DNA of 64,000 nucleotides. Source: Bos javanicus. Lineage: Eukaryota > Chordata > Mammalia > Artiodactyla > Bovidae. Under the pieces are notes generated by a model. The model was not told the origin of the DNA. It was given only the letters and a program-made list of their open reading frames with translations, and ran no database searches. Below are positions 62,014 to 64,000 of this stretch, one piece after another (positions within the stretch are counted from its first letter, which is position 1; each line of letters begins with the position of its first letter). The translations under genes were made by a program, and so were the position numbers. The stretch covers positions 31,910,537-31,974,536 of the forward strand of contig NC_083868.1 of NCBI RefSeq assembly GCF_032452875.1. Direction: 5' to 3'.

Positions 62014-62457
62014 CAGAGAATGATAACCCTGTATTTGTGTACTGTAGCCTTCTCTCTTACTGCTATGAACAGATTAACCCATCTAAGAGATTTTGCACCT
62101 CAAATGCTGAATGGTCCCCTCAAGAAATGAAAAATTCTGTATCTCAGCAAAATTGTGATCTGGCTTGGCAGTCCTAACTTGGTGAACCAAAACAGTATGG
62201 TCTAGGCACAACATTCTTTTGTGGATTTACTTAATCAGAGAATGATAACCCTGTATTTGTATACTGTACCCTTCTCTCTTACTGCTATGAACAGATTAAC
62301 CCATCTAAGAGATTTTGCACCTCAAATGCTGAATGGTCCCCTCAAGAGATGAAAAATTCTGTATCTCAGCAAAATTGTGATCTGGCTTGGCAGTCCTAAC
62401 TTGGTGAACCAAAACAGTATGGTCTAGGCACAACATTCTTTTGTGGATTTACTTAAT
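62014..62457. repeat. 222-bp tandem duplication, two copies
   Basis: Copy 1 is 62014-62235 and copy 2 is 62236-62457, directly adjoining and of equal length. I count three substitutions between them and no indels, about 98.6% identity. The unit begins 'cagagaatgataaccctgta' and ends 'tgtggatttacttaat'. It is not one of the BovB, SINE or L1 families seen elsewhere. The first copy contains part of a 65-codon frame (61980-62177) without a recognised domain. Confidence 0.95.
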
Positions 62458-63641
62458 CAGAAACAGTCTTAAAAGTAAGAATGAATAGATGACATAACCT
62501 TCAGACAATTATCAATAGTTATTTTCTTTCAACAAAGTTGTGATAAGTACTTCACTAAAAAAATGATAAAGAAAAGAAAGATACAGATAAGGAATTAAAG
62601 CACAGCTAATCTATGACAGTTATGAAGAAATGCACAATATATAGAAAAATAGAGACATATAATTTTAGAATGCACTATAAGGACATGCCTTTGTCTTCTT
62701 CAGTACAAAAACAGATTATTCATTAAGAACTAATGATTTATATCATAGCCATAATAACCTAATTCCCAACTTGAAATAACAGTCTTACACTGTTTAATTT
62801 TGAGAAATATAAATTCCAGTAAACCAATTAAGATTACTCAGGACAAAGCATATTACTACACAGCAGAATGAGGAGTTTTATATTTATTTTTTTAGTCATT
62901 TTATATAAGATTATAGCTATGAGTCAGTTAAAATATCATGAGACTGCTACTGAAAATTATGATTTTAGATTTATTGTAGTAAAACTGTCAGTTTGTACAA
63001 GATACTGAAAAATAAAACCAATTGATATGGGGGGCAATGTGGATTCTGTTGTACAGCCTACAAAAAAGTTAGTGATAAAAAAAAAAAAAAAAGAATATAC
63101 CAGATGCTGAAGATTTTAGCCGTAATGCAGAGAGAGAAACTATAAGAACTTGAGTTTTTAGGTAGAAAAAGGAGCCTAAGAAAATCAGATTTTTTCATAT
63201 ATAGGTGATTGCAAGAATGATGTTGTGCTAAGAGAAACAGTAAAAAGGAAGAAAACTGGTCGTGATGGAATGGGGAAGAGAAAAGGATAAGTTCCCAAGC
63301 GTGTAGTACTTGTAGAACCTCAAGGTGGAGACCTTAAGCAAAGAACAAGAATCAAGGGCCACTTTCAAGGACAGTTTCTACAAATACAGATTCTGGGATT
63401 TCATAGATATGTTACTTAAATGCAGACTAAATCTGGTTGAAAGCAATCAGAAGAAGCTGGAGATGGACACACAGCATCAAGATATAATACAAAAGTTAAG
63501 GAGACCACAGGAGAAATAACTGCATCTTGTTATCTTGGAAAATAGAAGTAAAACCAGTAAGACAAAAACAAGTGGCCCAAAATTCTAAGAGGAGCCCACC
63601 TCACAAAAGGAAACTCATGTAATCCATTTAAGCATACTCTG
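62458..63641. other. AT-rich sequence with no recognised feature
   Basis: An A17-type run lies at 63078-63093. The 64-codon frame at 63325-63519 has no recognised domain. No repeat family recognised. Confidence 0.45.
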
Positions 63642-63651
63642 ATAACTTTCT

Positions 63652-63774
63652 GCTGCTAAGTCGCTTCAGTCATGTCCGACTCTATGTGACCCCATGGACC
63701 GCAGACCACCAGGCTCCTCCATCCGTGGGATATTCCAACAAGAGTACTGGAGTGGGGTGCCATTGCCTTCTCCT
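63652..63774 (-). mobile_element. Bov-A SINE (single unit)
   Basis: Reverse Bov-A unit from 'gctgctaagtcgcttcagtc' to 'ggtgccattgccttctcc'. A perfect 10-bp target-site duplication, ATAACTTTCT, at 63642-63651 and 63775-63784. Confidence 0.94.
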
Positions 63775-63806
63775 ATAACTTTCTAGACTATGGCAAATTC
63801 AGTTCA

Positions 63807-64000
63807 GGGCTTCCCTGTCGGCTCAGACGGTAAAGAATCCGCCTGTAATGCGGAAGACCTGGGTTCCATCCCTGGTTTGAGAAGACCCCCTGGAGGAGGG
63901 CATGACAACCCACATCAGTATTCTTCCATGGAAAAGCCCCATGGAGAGAGGAGCCTGGTGGGCTACAGTCCATGGAATCGCAAAGACCTGGACATGACAG
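63807..64000 (+). mobile_element. Bov-tA SINE, cut by the window edge
   Basis: Forward Bov-tA: 'ggcttccctgtcggctcaga' A-box region, 'gggttccatccctggtttga' B-box region and most of the BovB-derived body. It continues beyond base 64000. Confidence 0.93.

Noticed and set aside
61980..62177. A 65-codon frame overlapping the tandem duplication as a duplicated coding exon
   Set aside because: No domain recognised and no splice signals I would defend. The frame may be chance.
1..64000. An undescribed multi-gene system
   Set aside because: All longer open frames with recognisable content trace to BovB or L1. The rest of the window shows no gene cluster, operon-like layout or non-coding RNA array.

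Overview
This window is nuclear DNA from a ruminant, almost certainly a bovid. The main evidence is the mix of interspersed repeats: BovB (an RTE-clade LINE), the SINEs Bov-tA and BOV-A2 (which share sequence with BovB), and bovine-type L1 3' ends. Older mammal-wide fossils (MIR, L2, L3/CR1, MER5A, L1M) lie underneath. All family names come from recognising the sequence by eye; no repeat library was searched. I find no protein-coding gene, exon, tRNA or rRNA gene, or CRISPR array that I can support. Every longer open frame with recognisable content is a piece of BovB or L1, and the others are short and resemble nothing I know. The window is intergenic DNA or the inside of a long intron; the sequence does not say which.

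Layout. 0-5.2 kb: an old L1 3' end, a 12-bp-duplication-flanked BovB on the minus strand carrying a Bov-tA, then a Bov-tA and a BovB 3' piece. 7.5-9.5 kb: a plus-strand BovB with an internal segment flipped. 9.5-18.6 kb: mostly plain AT-rich sequence with L1M, L1 and MIR fossils and short BovB/SINE pieces. 18.6-21.9 kb: a nearly full-length, inactive BovB. 24.3-29.6 kb: an almost complete ancient L1M that has received a small L1, a Bov-A and an LTR-like insert. 29.6-40.3 kb: the most gene-desert-like part, with few repeats. 40.3-46.6 kb: two similar BovB copies in opposite orientation on either side of L1-like debris, the second inside a BOV-A2. 47-51.9 kb: nested BovB and SINE copies and a 5'-inverted L1. 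52-56 kb: L3/CR1 and L2 fossils. 56.3-61.4 kb: a BovB inserted antiparallel into another BovB, making a long foldback. 62.0-62.5 kb: a 222-bp tandem duplication. The last 350 bases hold a Bov-A and a Bov-tA cut by the window edge.

By my coordinates BovB-derived sequence covers about 18 kb (some 28%) of the window. The parts do not work together as a pathway. The logic is historical: target-site duplications and nesting give the order in which elements arrived. I found nothing that looks like an undescribed biological system. The points worth a second look are structural: the foldback, the flipped segment, the shared frameshift in two BovB copies, the twin-primed L1 and the tandem duplication.
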